Shown: positions 1 to 12,175, counted from the stretch's first letter. The stretch is 64,000 bases of DNA from Panulirus ornatus (GCF_036320965.1 NC_092249.1:4866614-4930613), one strand, 5' to 3'. Notes: generated from the sequence alone by a model not told the origin. Numbers and translations: made by a program.

Positions 1-54
1 TACGTCACTGCAGAGTTAACATTGGTTATATGGCTGTGACAATGCAAAGGGTTG

Positions 55-500
55 CCTAGCTTTCCCATGTACCAGGGGGAGAGACTCCTGCTTTACCATC
101 CTGTCTCCATCTATTTAGATTGGAAATGTAGGATGTTATGACTGTCCTCCAGCAGATGACTTTGTCATACACTACCAGGTCTTCTGTTATCTGGCTTTCC
201 CACGTACTATCCTCCAGCAGATAACCTCGTCATAGACCATCAGGTCTCCTGTCATCTGGCTTTCCCATGTACTGTCCTCCAGCAGATAACCTCGTCATAG
301 ACCAACAGGTCTTCTGTTATCTGGCTTTCCCACGTACCAGTGAAGGAGTCTTCTACCTTAGTAACCTACCACCATCTATACACATTTGAGGAATGTAGGT
401 TACTATCACAGTCCTCCAGGAGATGATGACCTTCCATGACCTTCTCTGTCCTCCGGCAGATAACCTCATATGACCTCCGGTGCTCTCAAGTACCACAAGC
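55..500. repeat. 65-bp minisatellite, about 3.5 clear copies plus decayed ones
   Basis: Unit begins CCTCCAGCAGATAACCTCGT and continues with a CATCAGGTCTTCTGT..CTGGCTTTCCCA type block. Unit starts lie at 146, 211 and 276. The same family returns at 9405-9900. Confidence 0.85.
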
Positions 501-861
501 TTGCCTCACAGCCTTCCTAGTGTACGCCCTTTCCTCTCAACTTCCCAAGGTCAGAAAATGATCCTCACAGTCTTATGTGGGGGGGCTCTACCCAGTTGAC
601 AGGGGGCAAAAACGTAACATACCAGTTCTCCCTTTTTTTTTCTTTTAATTGGGTTGACCCTGCGGGCGGAGGTGCTGGTGCAGAGCCACGCCCCCCACCA
701 CACACACCTTCCTACGCTAAAAAGAACACAAAAAAGCTACAGTTCTCCTTTGCCTACCATCATCGCCAAAGTCGATGTTTACGTACTGAACGCTGAACGG
801 AATGTTCAGCAAATAAACTCGCCAAGGGTAAACAGGTGATCGGCGCGTTGATGTAGAGCAT
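501..861. other. No gene seen
   Basis: Unique-looking sequence with a short poly-T and C-rich runs; the open frames are short and featureless. Confidence 0.5.
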
Positions 862-1008
862 AACGTTGCGTGGGCGTACAGCATAACGGTGCATGGGCGT
901 ACAGCATGACGGTGCGTGGGCGTCCAGCATAACGGTACCTCGGCGTACAGCATAAAGGTGCGTCGGCGTACATAATAACAGTGCGTCCCCGTACAGCATA
1001 TCATGCTT
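862..1008. repeat. 23-bp minisatellite, six copies
   Basis: Unit GCGTGGGCGTACAGCATAAC plus GGT, with scattered substitutions and no indels. Confidence 0.85.
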
Positions 1009-1197
1009 GCACGACTCAAAAATATACTATTAAAAAAAGAAAAGAAACTGGGAAGCACCGAAAGCAGACAGGCTTGGAAAACGGAGAACCAGAAAAAGAA
1101 CAATATACATCCACTATCGTCACAACTGTCGTAGAGTATTAATACGACTCGATCACACAATGATGACCAATTACTCACCCACGGATGGGTTCTAAAA

Positions 1198-1246
1198 GGG
1201 AGGGAGGGAGGGTGGGTGAAAAGGGAGGAAGGGTGGGAGGGAGGGG
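1198..1246 (+). other. G-quadruplex-prone purine tract
   Basis: GGGAGGGAGGGAGGG at 1198-1212 meets the G-quadruplex pattern with one-base loops, and a second G-rich cluster follows at 1223-1246. A (CT)n tract lies at about 1367-1410. Confidence 0.6.
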
Positions 1247-1373
1247 AAAGACTCAAGCGGGAGTTCCCTGCCACCAAAACTTGCACACAATCGGTCTTTT
1301 CCACGGAGAGGAAAACTGACCCCCCACACCCTTCCCCAATTTTCAGACGACTTCTTCCCTCCCACGTCTCTCT

Positions 1374-1408
<35 letters not shown>

Positions 1409-1536
1409 GTCCGACTGGCTTTGACCCTCCCATTCAACGACGCCGTCCACTTCCTTCGTCAAGCCCTTCGCCGCATTCTTATCGCTGTTGGCCGGTTCCC
1501 CGAGCCACTGCCCGCGTCCACGGTTTCTTACCGGTC

Positions 1537-4500
1537 GTAATAAAGTACGTGCTCAAGGTCGTAATAAAGTACGTGCTCAAGGTCGTAATAAAGTACGTGC
1601 TCAAGGTCGTAATAAAGTACGTGCTCAAGGTCGTAATAAAGTACGTGCTCAAGGTCGTAATAAAGTACGTGCTCAAGGTCGTAATAAAGTACGTGCTCAA
1701 GGTCGTAATAAAGTACGTGCTCAAGGTCGTAATAAAGTACGTGCTCAAGGTCGTAATAAAGTACGTGCTCAAAGGTCGCATCGTCGTACTCAAGCATCGC
1801 AACGTCGTGCTGAAGGGCCATACGTCGTGCTGAAGGGCCATACAGTCGTGCTGAAGGGCCATAGAGTCGTGCTGAAGGGCCATAGAGTCGTGCTGAAGGG
1901 CCATACCGTCGTGCTGAAGGGCCATACAGTCGTGCTGAAGGGCCATACAGTCGTGCTGAAGGGCCATACAGTCGTGCTGAAGGGCCATAGAGTCGTGCTG
2001 AAGGGCCATACAGTCGTGCTGAAGGGCCATACAGTCGTGCTGAAGGGCCATAGAGTCGTGCTGAAGGGCCATACAGTCGTGCTGAAGGGCCATACCGTCG
2101 TGTTGAAGGGCCATACAGTCGTGCTGAAGGGCCATAGAGTCGTGCTGAAGGGCCATACCGTCGTGTTGAAGGGCCATACAGTCGTGCTGAAGGGCCATAC
2201 CGTCGTGCTGAAGGGCCATACCGTCGTGCTGAAGGGCCATACCGTCGTGTTGAAGGGCCATACAGTCGTGCTGAAGGGCCATACCGTCGTGCTGAAGGGC
2301 CATACAGTCGTGCTGAAGGGCCATACGTCGTGCTGAAGGGCCATACCGTCGTGCTGAAGGGCCATAGAGTCGTGCTGAAGGGCCATACCGTCGTGTTGAA
2401 GGGCCATACAGTCGTGCTGAAGGGCCATACCGTCGTATTGAAGGGCCATACTGTCGTGCTGAAGGGCCATAGAGTCGTGCTGAAGGGCCATACCGTCGTG
2501 CTGAAGGGCCATACCGTCGTGCTGAAGGGCCATACCGTCGTGCTGAAGGGCCATACCGTCGTATTGAAGGGCCATACTGTCGTGCTGAAGGGCCATACAG
2601 TCGTGCTGAAGGGCCATACGTCGTGCTGAAGGGCCATACAGTCGTGCTGAAGGGCCATACAGTCGTGCTGAAGGGCCATACAGTCGTGCTGAAGGGCCAT
2701 ACCGTCGTGCTGAAGGGCCATACCGTCGTGTTGAAGGGCCATACAGTCGTGCTGAAGGGCCATACAGTCGTGCTGAAGGGCCATACCGTCGTGTTGAAGG
2801 GCCATACAGTCGTGCTGAAGGGTCGTACCGTCGTGCTCAAGGGTCGTACCGTCGTGCTCAAGGGTCGTACCGTCGTGCTCAAGGGCCATACCGTCGTGCT
2901 GAAGGGCCATAGAGTCGTGCTGAAGGGCCATACCGTCGTATTGAAGGGCCATACTGTCGTGCTGAAGGGCCATACAGTCGTGCTGAAGGGACATACAGTC
3001 GTGCTGAAGGGCCATACAGTCGTGCTGAAGGGCCATACAGTCGTGCTGAAGGGCCATACCGTCGTGCTGAAGGGCCATACCGTCGTATTGAAGGGCCATA
3101 CTGTCGTGCTGAAGGGCCATACCGTCGTATTGAAGGGCCATACTGTCGTGCTGAAGGGCCATACAGTCGTGCTGAAGGGCCATACGTCGTGCTGAAGGGC
3201 CATACAGTCGTGCTGAAGGGCCATACCGTCGTGCTGAAGGGCCATACAGTCGTGCTGAAGGGCCATACAGTCGTGCTGAAGGGCCATACCGTCGTGCTGA
3301 AGGGCCATACCGTCGTGTTGAAGGGCCATACAGTCGTGCTGAAGGGCCATACCGTCGTGCTGAAGGGCCATAGAGTCGTGCTGAAGGGCCATACCGTCGT
3401 GCTGAAGGGCCATACAGTCGTGCTGAAGGGCCATACCGTCGTGCTGAAGGGCCATACCGTCGTGCTGAAGGGCCATACCGTCGTGTTGAAGGGCCATACA
3501 GTCGTGCTGAAGGGCCATACAGTCGTGCTGAAGGGCCATACGTCGTGCTGAAGGGCCATACAGTCGTGCTGAAGGGCCATACCGTCGTGCTGAAGGGCCA
3601 TACCGTCGTATTGAAGGGCCATACTGTCGTGCTGAAGGGCCATACAGTCGTGCTGAAGGGCCATACCGTCGTGCTGAAGGGCCATACAGTCGTGCTGAAG
3701 GGCCATACCGTCGTATTGAAGGGCCATACTGTCGTGCTGAAGGGCCATACCGTCGTGCTGAAGGGCCATACAGTCGTGCTGAAGGGCCATACAGTCGTGC
3801 TGAAGGGCCATACAGTCGTGCTGAAGGGCCATACCGTCGTATTGAAGGGCCATACTGTCGTGCTGAAGGGCCATAGAGTCGTGCTGAAGGGCCATACGTC
3901 GTGCTGAAGGGCCATACAGTCGTGCTGAAGGGCCATACCGTCGTGTTGAAGGGCCATACAGTCGTGCTGAAGGGCCATAGAGTCGTGCTGAAGGGCCATA
4001 GAGTCGTGCTGAAGGGCCATAGAGTCGTGCTGAAGGGCCATAGAGTCGTGCTGAAGGGCCATACAGTCGTGCTGAAGGGCCATACCGTCGTGCTGAAGGG
4101 CCATACCGTCGTGTTGAAGGGCCATACAGTCGTGCTGAAGGGCCATACCGTCGTGCTGAAGGGCCATACCGTCGTGCTGAAGGGCCATACAGTCGTGCTG
4201 AAGGGCCATACCGTCGTGCTGAAGGGCCATACAGTCGTGCTGAAGGGCCATACCGTCGTGTTGAAGGGCCATACAGTCGTGCTGAAGGGCCATACAGTCG
4301 TGCTGAAGGGCCATACCGTCGTGCTGAAGGGCCATACCGTCGTGCTGAAGGGCCATACCGTCGTATTGAAGGGCCATACTGTCGTGCTGAAGGGCCATAC
4401 CGTCGTATTGAAGGGCCATACTGTCGTGCTGAAGGGCCATACCGTCGTGCTGAAGGGCCATACCGTCGTGCTGAAGGGCCATACCGTCGTGCTGAAGGGT

Positions 4501-4795
4501 CGTACCGTCGTGCTCAAGGGTCGTACCGTCGTGCTCAAGGGTCGTACCGTCGTGCTCAAGGGTCGTACCGTCGTGCTCAAGGTCGTAATAAAGTACGTGC
4601 TCAAGGTCGTAATAAAGTACGTGCTCAAAGGTCGCATCGTCGTACTCAAGCATCGCAACGTCGTGCTGAAGGGTCGTACCGTCGTGCTCAAGGGTCGTAC
4701 CGTCGTGCTCAAGGGCCGTACCGTCGTGCTGAAGGGCCATACCGTCGTGCTGAAGAGCCATACCGTCGTGCTGATGGGCCATACAGTCGTGCTTT
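1537..4795. repeat. Large 21-bp / 24-bp minisatellite array (3.26 kb)
   Basis: It opens with ten virtually identical 24-bp units (AATAAAGTACGTGCTCAAGG, 1537-1776). About 135 units of 21 bp follow (GTCGTGCTGAAGGGCCATAC plus one base). Two more 24-bp units sit at about 4576-4627. The 21-bp units differ mainly at the CATACC/CATACA/CATAGA/CATACT position and by GTGCTG/GTGTTG/GTATTG. The GTATTG variant is always followed by a CATACT unit, giving a linked 42-bp dimer. Single-base-deleted 20-bp units (CATACGTC) occur near 1820, 2325, 2617, 3183, 3539 and 3895. No stop codon occurs in several frames, so very long meaningless open frames result. Confidence 0.97.
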
Positions 4796-5404
4796 ACGAC
4801 TTACATCTACCTCCCTCGTCTCCAAACTCCCAGCAGCCAATTTTCGATTCACATCCTCCTCGTGTTCCACTATCCCTCAGTCGACTCTGCTCGCATATGT
4901 ACCTCGGTAGATGCATCTTTACAGGGCGTTACACCCCCTTCCCTTCCTTTCCTCGCGGCCTGACTGGTTCTCAAAACTCCCTGGCCGAAAGCTACCACCA
5001 CCGCCCCCCCCCCACCACCACATCCAGAGGGAAAGGTCCCTCCTCTCCTTCAACCACAGCCCAACAAGAACTACCTCACAGACCAATCCATCACCTCGCG
5101 AGCCGAAACTCGTTTACCTTACGCTAGCAAATCACGCAAACCTTTCACCCCTTTTCCCCTCCCCCACTAAATCACCCGAACTATTAAACCACGTCTGGTT
5201 ACCACACACCCCCATCCCCCCCCCCTCAAACCGTTTTCTCCAGCCCCTCCACATTAGCAGCGATGTGGTTGGTCCACTTCTCGCCACACGATGAATAACA
5301 AAATCGCATCTGCTCAACTGTCGACCAACAGTCAAACCCGCCATACTCTTAATCGATCAGGAAATCCAATAAGACAAATTACTTGTTTTAACCCTCAGAC
5401 TATA
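4796..5404. other. No gene seen
   Basis: C-rich and pyrimidine-rich sequence with homopolymer C runs near 5008 and 5218; no exon-like signal recognised. Confidence 0.5.
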
Positions 5405-5735
5405 ACGGTAAGATCCCTGAACAAGGCAATACAACCCCTTGTGCAAGACAGCACAACCGTGAGAGCAAGACAGCAAAACCCTTGAGCAAGACAGTACAAC
5501 CCTGAGCAATACAGGAAACCCCTTGAGCAAGACAGTACAACTCTAGGAAAGAGAGAAAAACCCTTGAGCAAGACAGTAATATCCTGGGAAAGACAGAAAA
5601 ACCCTTGAGCAAGACAGTACAACTCTGGGAAAGACAGGAAAACCCTTGAGCAAGACAGCACAACCATGAACAAGACAGGAAAAAAACCCTTGAGCAAGAC
5701 AATACAACCCTGAGCAAGACGGTGCGACCCGAGGG
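5405..5735. repeat. Diverged 21-bp family array, about 15 units
   Basis: Units such as CTTGAGCAAGACAGTACAAC alternate with GGAAAGACAGAAAAACC-type units to give dimers of about 41 bp. CTTGAGCAAGACAGTACAAC differs at only two sites from CTTGAGCACGACAGTACGAC of the dispersed 21-bp family, which places this array in that family. Confidence 0.75.
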
Positions 5736-5825
5736 TACGATGGCCTTGCTTTCGACCTAATCTTTAAGGGTGTCAGGCCACAGACTCAACCTAATCTTTA
5801 AGGGTTAGGTCACAGGCTATGTCAT
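5736..5825 (+). repeat. Core that follows the 21-bp array (locus 1)
   Basis: CGATGGCCTTGCTTTCGACC leads into two tandem copies of CCTAATCTTTAAGGG. It matches the CACGATGGC...TTTGACCT core seen after the 21-bp repeat at 37.9, 38.8, 32.05 and 51.26 kb. Confidence 0.55.
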
Positions 5826-6167
5826 CACATCCATGGGGTTGTATAGCCGTGCCTACTGGGTCAAAGGTCAGATGAACGAAGCTGTCAAACACAACCATCA
5901 CTTTATTAGGGACCTTGTTAAGTATCATCCGGCCAGACTATCAACTATCCAGAGAAGCTGACTTCTAACCAATCCACAAACCAACAAACCCATCTTCTAC
6001 CCAAGAGAGTTAACTGAAGAACTCCTCCGCCCCTGGCTCCAGTAACACACTTAAGCCTTCTTCGAGGCCAAGCCTTTAAGGCCTAAAGAGATCGAGAAGT
6101 AAGGAGAGAAGAGGAAATACAATCTCAAAAAAGTTCTGGAGGGAGTGGGGAAACCTGCCTTTTCTCA
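5826..6167. other. No gene seen
   Basis: Unique-looking sequence without open frames or repeats of note. Confidence 0.5.
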
Positions 6168-6345
6168 TAGGGTCAGGTGGTAGGCGTTAGGAAAGACATG
6201 AGAAGGTCGAGCGTTCCAGAGTTTAGAGGTGATGGGATAGGGTCGGATGTTAGGCGCTAGGAAAGGCAATCAGAAGATGCATACTTCCAGATCTTAGCTG
6301 TGTAGGGTAAGGGTCAGGTGCTAGGTGCTAGAGAAGACACGAGCA
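6168..6345. repeat. About 70-bp degenerate repeat, three copies
   Basis: Copies begin GGGTCAGGTGGTAGGCG near 6170, GGGTCGGATGTTAGGCG near 6240 and GGGTCAGGTGCTAGGTG near 6309. Confidence 0.65.
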
Positions 6346-7264
6346 GGTGAAAAAAAAAAATAATTCCAAAGCTTAGCGGTGAAGGTAAAGAAACAAACAT
6401 CACAACGGCCCACTCTCTCGTCTTTCCACCATACGACAAAATCTTTCCAATTCCCTCTGGAATTGCAGCCATGCCTTTACGATCCCACACACGCAGGAGG
6501 AGGAGGACGACGACGAGAGGAAGACGAAGAGGAGGAGGAGTTGGAGGACGGCTCGACTTGGTCTCCAGCGAACCAGTTCACTTCCTGGACTGCCACTACG
6601 GAAGACCCCTGACGCCAGGGGTTCTTTGATCGTGTGGAAAGTCGGGGACGAAGTTGACCAAACTGGTGACGCACTGGAGAGTCTCGGGCTGACCCCTCTA
6701 CGTAATGTTTCATCAATGCGACACTATGACTCTACTTCCTGGGGGTCATCAGACCCTTAAAAGCGGCCAAACAAGCGAGGGGAATTGATGAAAGTACTAC
6801 GACGAAAACACTCTCCTGCTAAATATGTTTGAAATACAAACGAAGATGAAAGAGAATGCAATCATAAATACTACAGAAAGATAAAAAAAAAAGAAAAGCG
6901 TTTTACATAACAGGAAAAACGAGTAAATATAGAATGCAATACCATAAAGATCATGAGATTTCATTTTCTTTTTAAAGAAGTGCACTATAAAGAGGACGAT
7001 TTTTTTGGTAATGGTAAAGTTCCAGTCTGCCAAAGAGTTAAAACAAAGACACACACAGAGGCCACATGTATACCTAGTTTGAGGTCACTTTACATCTGAA
7101 GCAAGAGCTGCAAATTACCCAACTGGTGGTTGTAAGGTGACGTGTGACGACCTTAATGACCCCCCCTGGATGCTGATAGGCCTAAAGCCGACATAACCAA
7201 CACCAAACGACGATCAATGAGGAGGCCTCTAAGTCCCCTCAGGTCAGACCTGAACCCACCGCCT
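6346..7264. other. No gene seen; GGA/GAC-rich patch
   Basis: Holds a trinucleotide-rich purine patch at 6490-6550 and otherwise A+T-rich sequence. No exon or known element recognised. Confidence 0.5.
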
Positions 7265-8015
7265 CCCTCGCCTCGTACACCCCTCACAACCTCACACCTC
7301 ATACACCCCTCACAACCTCCACCAGCTCCCCAGTCACACCTCATACATCCCTCAGAACCTCCACCAGCTCCCCAGTCACACCTCATACACCCCTCAGAAC
7401 CTCCACCAGCTCCCCAGTCATACCTCATACACCCCTCAGAACCTCCACCAGCTCCCCACTCACCTCATACACCCCTCACAACCTCCACCAGCTCCCCATT
7501 CACACCTCATACACCCCCACACAACCTCCACCAGCTCCCCCAGTCACACCTCATACACCCCTCACAACCTCCACCAGCTCCCCAGTCACACCTCATACAC
7601 CCCCACACAACCTCCACCAGCTCCCCCAGTCACACCTCATACACCCCTCACAACCTCTACCAGCTCCCCAGTCATACCTCATACACCCCTCACAACCTCC
7701 ACCAGCTCCCCAGTCACACCTCATACACCTCTCAGAACCTCCACCAGCTCCCCAGTCACACCTCATACACCCCCACACAACCTCCACCACCTCCCCACTC
7801 ACACCTCATACACCCCTCACAACCTCCACCAGCTCCCCAGTCACACCTCATACACCTCTCAGAACCTCCACCAGCTCCCCAGTCACACCTCATACACCCC
7901 CTCACAACCTCCACCAGCTCCCCAGTCACACCTCATACACCCCCACACAACCTCCACCAGCTCCCCCACTCACACCTCATACACCCACCCCCCAACACAA
8001 CCTCCCCCCACAGCC
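7265..8015. repeat. 42-bp minisatellite, about 17 copies
   Basis: Unit holds CCTCCACCAGCTCCCCAGTC then ACACCTCATACACCCCTCA. Because 42 is a multiple of three it yields Pro/His/Ser-rich open frames, which I do not take as coding. Confidence 0.92.
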
Positions 8016-8444
8016 CCACACACACTCGATACACCCGTCACAGACCCACACAACGTTGCAAACCCCCTGACGTCTCACCTTACAGCTCAGGTGCAGTGTG
8101 TTAAGCTGGCAGACCGTCGTCTGTGGCAGAAGCAGCGGGTGGAACAACGCGCGCAACTCCCACTGCCTCCAAATACAGGCGATCTTCCACAGCCCCTTGG
8201 GTACACACATACACACTTACAACGCGAGAAGGACCTTAGTTATGTGGGAGAATATATGAAAGGCGCCTAAGGGGGATAATGCATCTACGGCTAACTCCCT
8301 CATGCACGTGTAACCACAGGATTAAGGCGTCACAGGACACGTAAACATGAAGCTTTCCATGTATACGTCTGACTTCCATACACACATCTGACTCTCTAGA
8401 TGGGAAATCTTAATTAAATAACACCCTAACCCATCTATACCTAC
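8016..8444. other. No gene seen
   Basis: Unique-looking sequence between two arrays. Confidence 0.45.
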
Positions 8445-8795
8445 AACTGACGATCTCTCATACATACACATGACACAGATACACGTCTGCCTCAACTGAC
8501 GATCTCACATATATACACATGACATAGATACACGTCTGCCTCAACTGACGATCTCTCATATATACACATGACATAGATACACGTCTGCCTCAACTGACGA
8601 TCTCTCATATATACACATGACACAGATACACGTCTGCCTCAACTGACGATCTCTCATATATACACATGACACAGATACACGTCTGCCTCAACTGACGATC
8701 TCTCATATATACACATGACACAGATACACGTCTGCCTCAACTGACGATCTCTCATATATACACATGACATAGATACACGTCTGCCTCATTAACAT
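8445..8795. repeat. 49-bp minisatellite, seven copies
   Basis: Unit contains ACATGACATAGATACACGTC and CTGCCTCAACTGACGATC. Copies are nearly identical, suggesting recent expansion. Confidence 0.93.
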
Positions 8796-9404
8796 CTGAT
8801 TCACAACATGTAACTCATCACCCAATCCTTGTGCCATCAGCCACGACCATCACCTGGGGAAGTAACTTAACCTCCCAATCCGTCTATCCAACCTTCCAAC
8901 ACCCCTGGGAATATCTCTGCCTTCCATTACCTCCTGCAACTTCAGCCTTCTTGGCCAAACACGATCAAAGTCTATAACACAATCTTAGAACATGTGATTG
9001 CAGGCAGCGCGAGCCTATCTATGGATGATGGTATTGTCAACCAAGCGGGAGTGCTACAGGCCAGCAGTTGGTGATAGAGGCTGTGTTCTAGTCAGGTCGA
9101 TTATGTAATTAGCAATGATCAAATGAATCCTAGGGCTTTTTCAGTGGTTATGGGGCAACCAGGTACGTTTCTCTGTGGTCGTAAGATCAACTACCTACTG
9201 CTGCTGGGGTCACATTACTCAATCAGGTAGTTTCTGCGAGTCGTATTACTCAACCAGGTACTGTCACGTAGTCATATGTCAACCAGCTATTTCCTCTTAA
9301 GTGGGTTGATCCCTTCCAGCTCCCTCAACCATCGCCAACCACAACAGCAGCACTTGAATGCTAGCCCTGTTTTTTTTTTTTTTTTTTTTTTAACCAGTAC
9401 TTCC
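8796..9404. other. No gene seen; poly-T of 22
   Basis: Contains decayed units around ACTCAACCAGGTA (9185-9290) and a poly-T tract at 9370-9391. Confidence 0.5.
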
Positions 9405-9900
9405 AGTAATGGTAACCAGTAGGTACTTCCAGGTTTTGATAGCAGATATCCTCGTCACGGACCATCAGGTCTTCTGTCATCTCTCATTCCAATGTACTGT
9501 CATGTTCTGTCCTCCAGTAGATAACCTCTTCATAGACCATCAGGTCTTCTGTTCTCTCTCATTCCAATGTACTGTCATGTTCTGTCCTCCAGTAGATAAT
9601 TTCTTCATAGACCATCAGGTCTTCTGTTATCTCTCATTCCAATGTACTGCCATGTCCTGTCCTCCAGTGGATACCTCCTCATAGACCATCAGGTCTTGTG
9701 TCATCTGGCTTTCCCATGTACTGTCCTCCAGTGGAAAACCTCGTTATAGACCATCAGGTCTTGTGTCATCTGGCTTTCCCATGTACTGTCCTCCAGTGGA
9801 TAACCTCGTCATAGACCATCAGGTCTTCTGTCATCTGGCTATCCCACGAACCGTCCTCCATTACCTCACCCTGGACCATCAGGCCTTCTGTATATGTCCT
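9405..9900. repeat. Second array of the 65-bp family (65- and 75-bp units)
   Basis: The same words as at 55-500 occur (ATAACCTCGTCATAGACCAT, CAGGTCTTCTGT, CTGGCTTTCCCATGTACTGT). The first units carry an extra stretch of about 10 bases (TGTCATGTTC). Confidence 0.85.
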
Positions 9901-10482
9901 TCCTTATACACTCCATCACCCATCCACCGCCCCCAGGAGCCTAACAAGGGCCCGGGGAACCATCACCACGACCTCCTCGCGATCTGCCACCCACCCTCTC
10001 CTCGCGTCGATCAAAGAGACCAAATGTCCATCATACCTCCTCCCTCTGTTCCTCTCACCTCGCACCCCCTGGTCACTGACGCTGCAACACCGCACGACCC
10101 TGACCTCGACACGGGTCACTAGCTGCTGTCGGGCGCAAGACGAGGCTATACACGTCCAGCCATAAGGCTGTATTTAACAACCTGACACTCCTCTTTACGG
10201 TATAACGAAGACAGGTAAAGGTGATCACCCGTTAACACGTGAGATCCGACAGTATTTTCCCCAAGTCCTCCCAGCGCCACTGTCGCTAATTCGACCATAA
10301 TAAAGGCTTTGCTCCAGATGGAGCCACAGTTAACACCCCCCACCATTACTCAACCACCTGGAAGGCCCGGAAAGAACGGCAAAAAAAAAAAAAGGGACTA
10401 AGAAACACCACCACCAAAAGCTTGTGGCTTGGCGCGGGTGTGTGGTGAACGCTGGTGACTCACACCCCCCCCATGGGTCTCC

Positions 10483-10487
<5 letters not shown>
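9901..10487. other. No gene seen
   Basis: Unique-looking sequence with a poly-A of 14 near 10380; no exon recognised. Confidence 0.5.

Positions 10488-10552
<65 letters not shown>
10488..10552. repeat. (CT)n microsatellite
   Basis: About 32 uninterrupted dinucleotides. Confidence 0.95.
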
Positions 10553-10556
<4 letters not shown>

Positions 10557-10706
10557 AGCTGCCACCCACCACATTAACCACAGGGGGCATTAACATACCT
10601 CCCCCACACCCCTTCACAAACCACCGACCTTGAACTTGCAGGATGTAAGAGGAGACATTCTTAAACAAATCCATATTTAACATGAAAAGAAATATGATAC
10701 GTAATG

Positions 10707-10710
<4 letters not shown>

Positions 10711-10796
<86 letters not shown>

Positions 10797-10803
10797 ATAT
10801 ATA
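10711..10803. repeat. (TA)n then (TG)n microsatellite
   Basis: About 36 TA units followed by TG units. It directly precedes an interspersed element. Confidence 0.95.
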
Positions 10804-10813
10804 TGTATACATT

Positions 10814-10949
10814 GAGATGTATAGGTATGTATATTTGCGTGTGTGGACGTGTATGTATATACATGTGCATGTGGGTGAGTTGGGCCATTCTTTCGTCTGT
10901 TTCCTTGCGATACCTCGCTAACGCGGGAGACAGCGACAAAGCAGAATAA

Positions 10950-10954
<5 letters not shown>
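10814..10954 (+). mobile_element. Interspersed 145-bp element, copy A
   Basis: Begins GAGATGTATAGGTATGTATA, passes through GGGCCATTCTTTCGTCTG and TCGCTAACGCGGGAGACAGC, and ends in an AATAAATAA tail that passes into (TA)n. It matches copy C end to end. I recall similar sequence as common in decapod genomes. No polymerase III boxes recognised. Confidence 0.75.

Positions 10955-11029
<75 letters not shown>
10955..11029. repeat. (TA)n microsatellite
   Basis: About 37 TA units growing out of the tail of the preceding element. Confidence 0.95.
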
Positions 11030-11031
<2 letters not shown>

Positions 11032-11101
11032 TTGTGCCATGAAAAAGGTTCATTGGGGTAGGGTGCAATCTCGAGAGATCTCAACACACAGGCCAGCTGC
11101 G

Positions 11102-11103
<2 letters not shown>

Positions 11104-11162
<59 letters not shown>

Positions 11163-11189
11163 CAGAGAGAGAGAGAGAGAGAGAGAGAG
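11104..11189. repeat. (GA)n microsatellite
   Basis: About 42 GA units with one interruption near 11161. A short (CA)n follows at about 11346-11362. Confidence 0.95.
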
Positions 11190-11659
11190 TATATATATGT
11201 ATGCTTGATGTAGGGAGAGAGCGTAATCTGGCTGCCTGACCGACTACCACCCGTTAATATCCATCAAAGACGAACGTAATGCGTCATATACGAAGCGGAA
11301 GAATAACCCCACAAGGCCATCGCCAGGCACAAGATCAAGGCGGACACACACACACACACACACCTACCTTCAATATACGCCATCGCGCAAAACAGCCCAT
11401 CAACCAACGGCTTTCGAAATACGTCATCCGCTCCCCTTCCATAAAATTTCACGAACGACTCGATCAATAACACTGTCCTGCTGACAGAAGGTAAGTATGT
11501 ACAGGTCGAACAACGCTGTTTACTGGATACGATTTCACGAGCAACTTGATCAATAAGACTGTACTGTCTCGAGATGGTATATAAAGGTTAAGGCAATGCA
11601 GGACAGGTTCTTAAACACGTCCGGGACGTGGCGCTGGGCACACCTTCCGTCCTGGAGAA

Positions 11660-11935
11660 GGAAACAAGTCTCGTTCATGTCCACAGACGCAAAGAAATGT
11701 TTCGTTCATGTCCACAGACGCAATGTTTCGTTCATGTCCAAAGACGTAAAGAAATGTTTCGTTCATGTCCACAGACGTAAAGAAATGCTTCGTTCATGTC
11801 CAAAGACGCAAAGAAATGTTTCGTTCATGTCCACAGACGCAGTGTTTCGTTCATGTCCACAGACGCAATGTTTCGTTCATGTCCACAGACGCAAAGAAAT
11901 GCTTCGTTCATGTCCACAGGCGCAGATGGTGGACG
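11660..11935. repeat. 31-bp / 26-bp minisatellite, about nine copies
   Basis: Unit CGTTCATGTCCACAGACGCA followed by AAGAAATGTTT. Some units lack a few bases of the AAGAA part. Confidence 0.9.
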
Positions 11936-12175
11936 TGGGGTCGTGACCCCCTGATGTCCCTCGACCATACACACGTAGCCTTGGACACCACAGTGACCCT
12001 ATTAAGGTCCTGGGACGTACCCTGTCCTGAGACATGGTGGAATAATTACCAACTTCCTTTACATGAGAGAGAGGGGGGAAAAAAATGTAAGTTCTTACGG
12101 CGCAGTAAGCAGTCCACACACACACACACTATGTCGCAACTCCCACGACGTAAGCGAGTTCCTGCGCTGTTGTGC

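Noticed and set aside
1479..4782. Two overlapping open frames of more than 1070 codons on the - strand, plus several on the + strand
   Set aside because: They are the 21-bp array read through. The unit has no stop codon, single-base-deleted units swap the frames among three peptide patterns, and no start context, splice signals or domain is present.
7217..8104. Pro/His/Ser-rich open frame of 295 codons
   Set aside because: It is the translation of the 42-bp minisatellite; 42 is divisible by three, so the frame stays open by arithmetic.
10661..11087. Ile/Tyr-alternating open frames
   Set aside because: Translations of (TA)n microsatellites; the same holds near 19.9, 35.2 and 48.2 kb.
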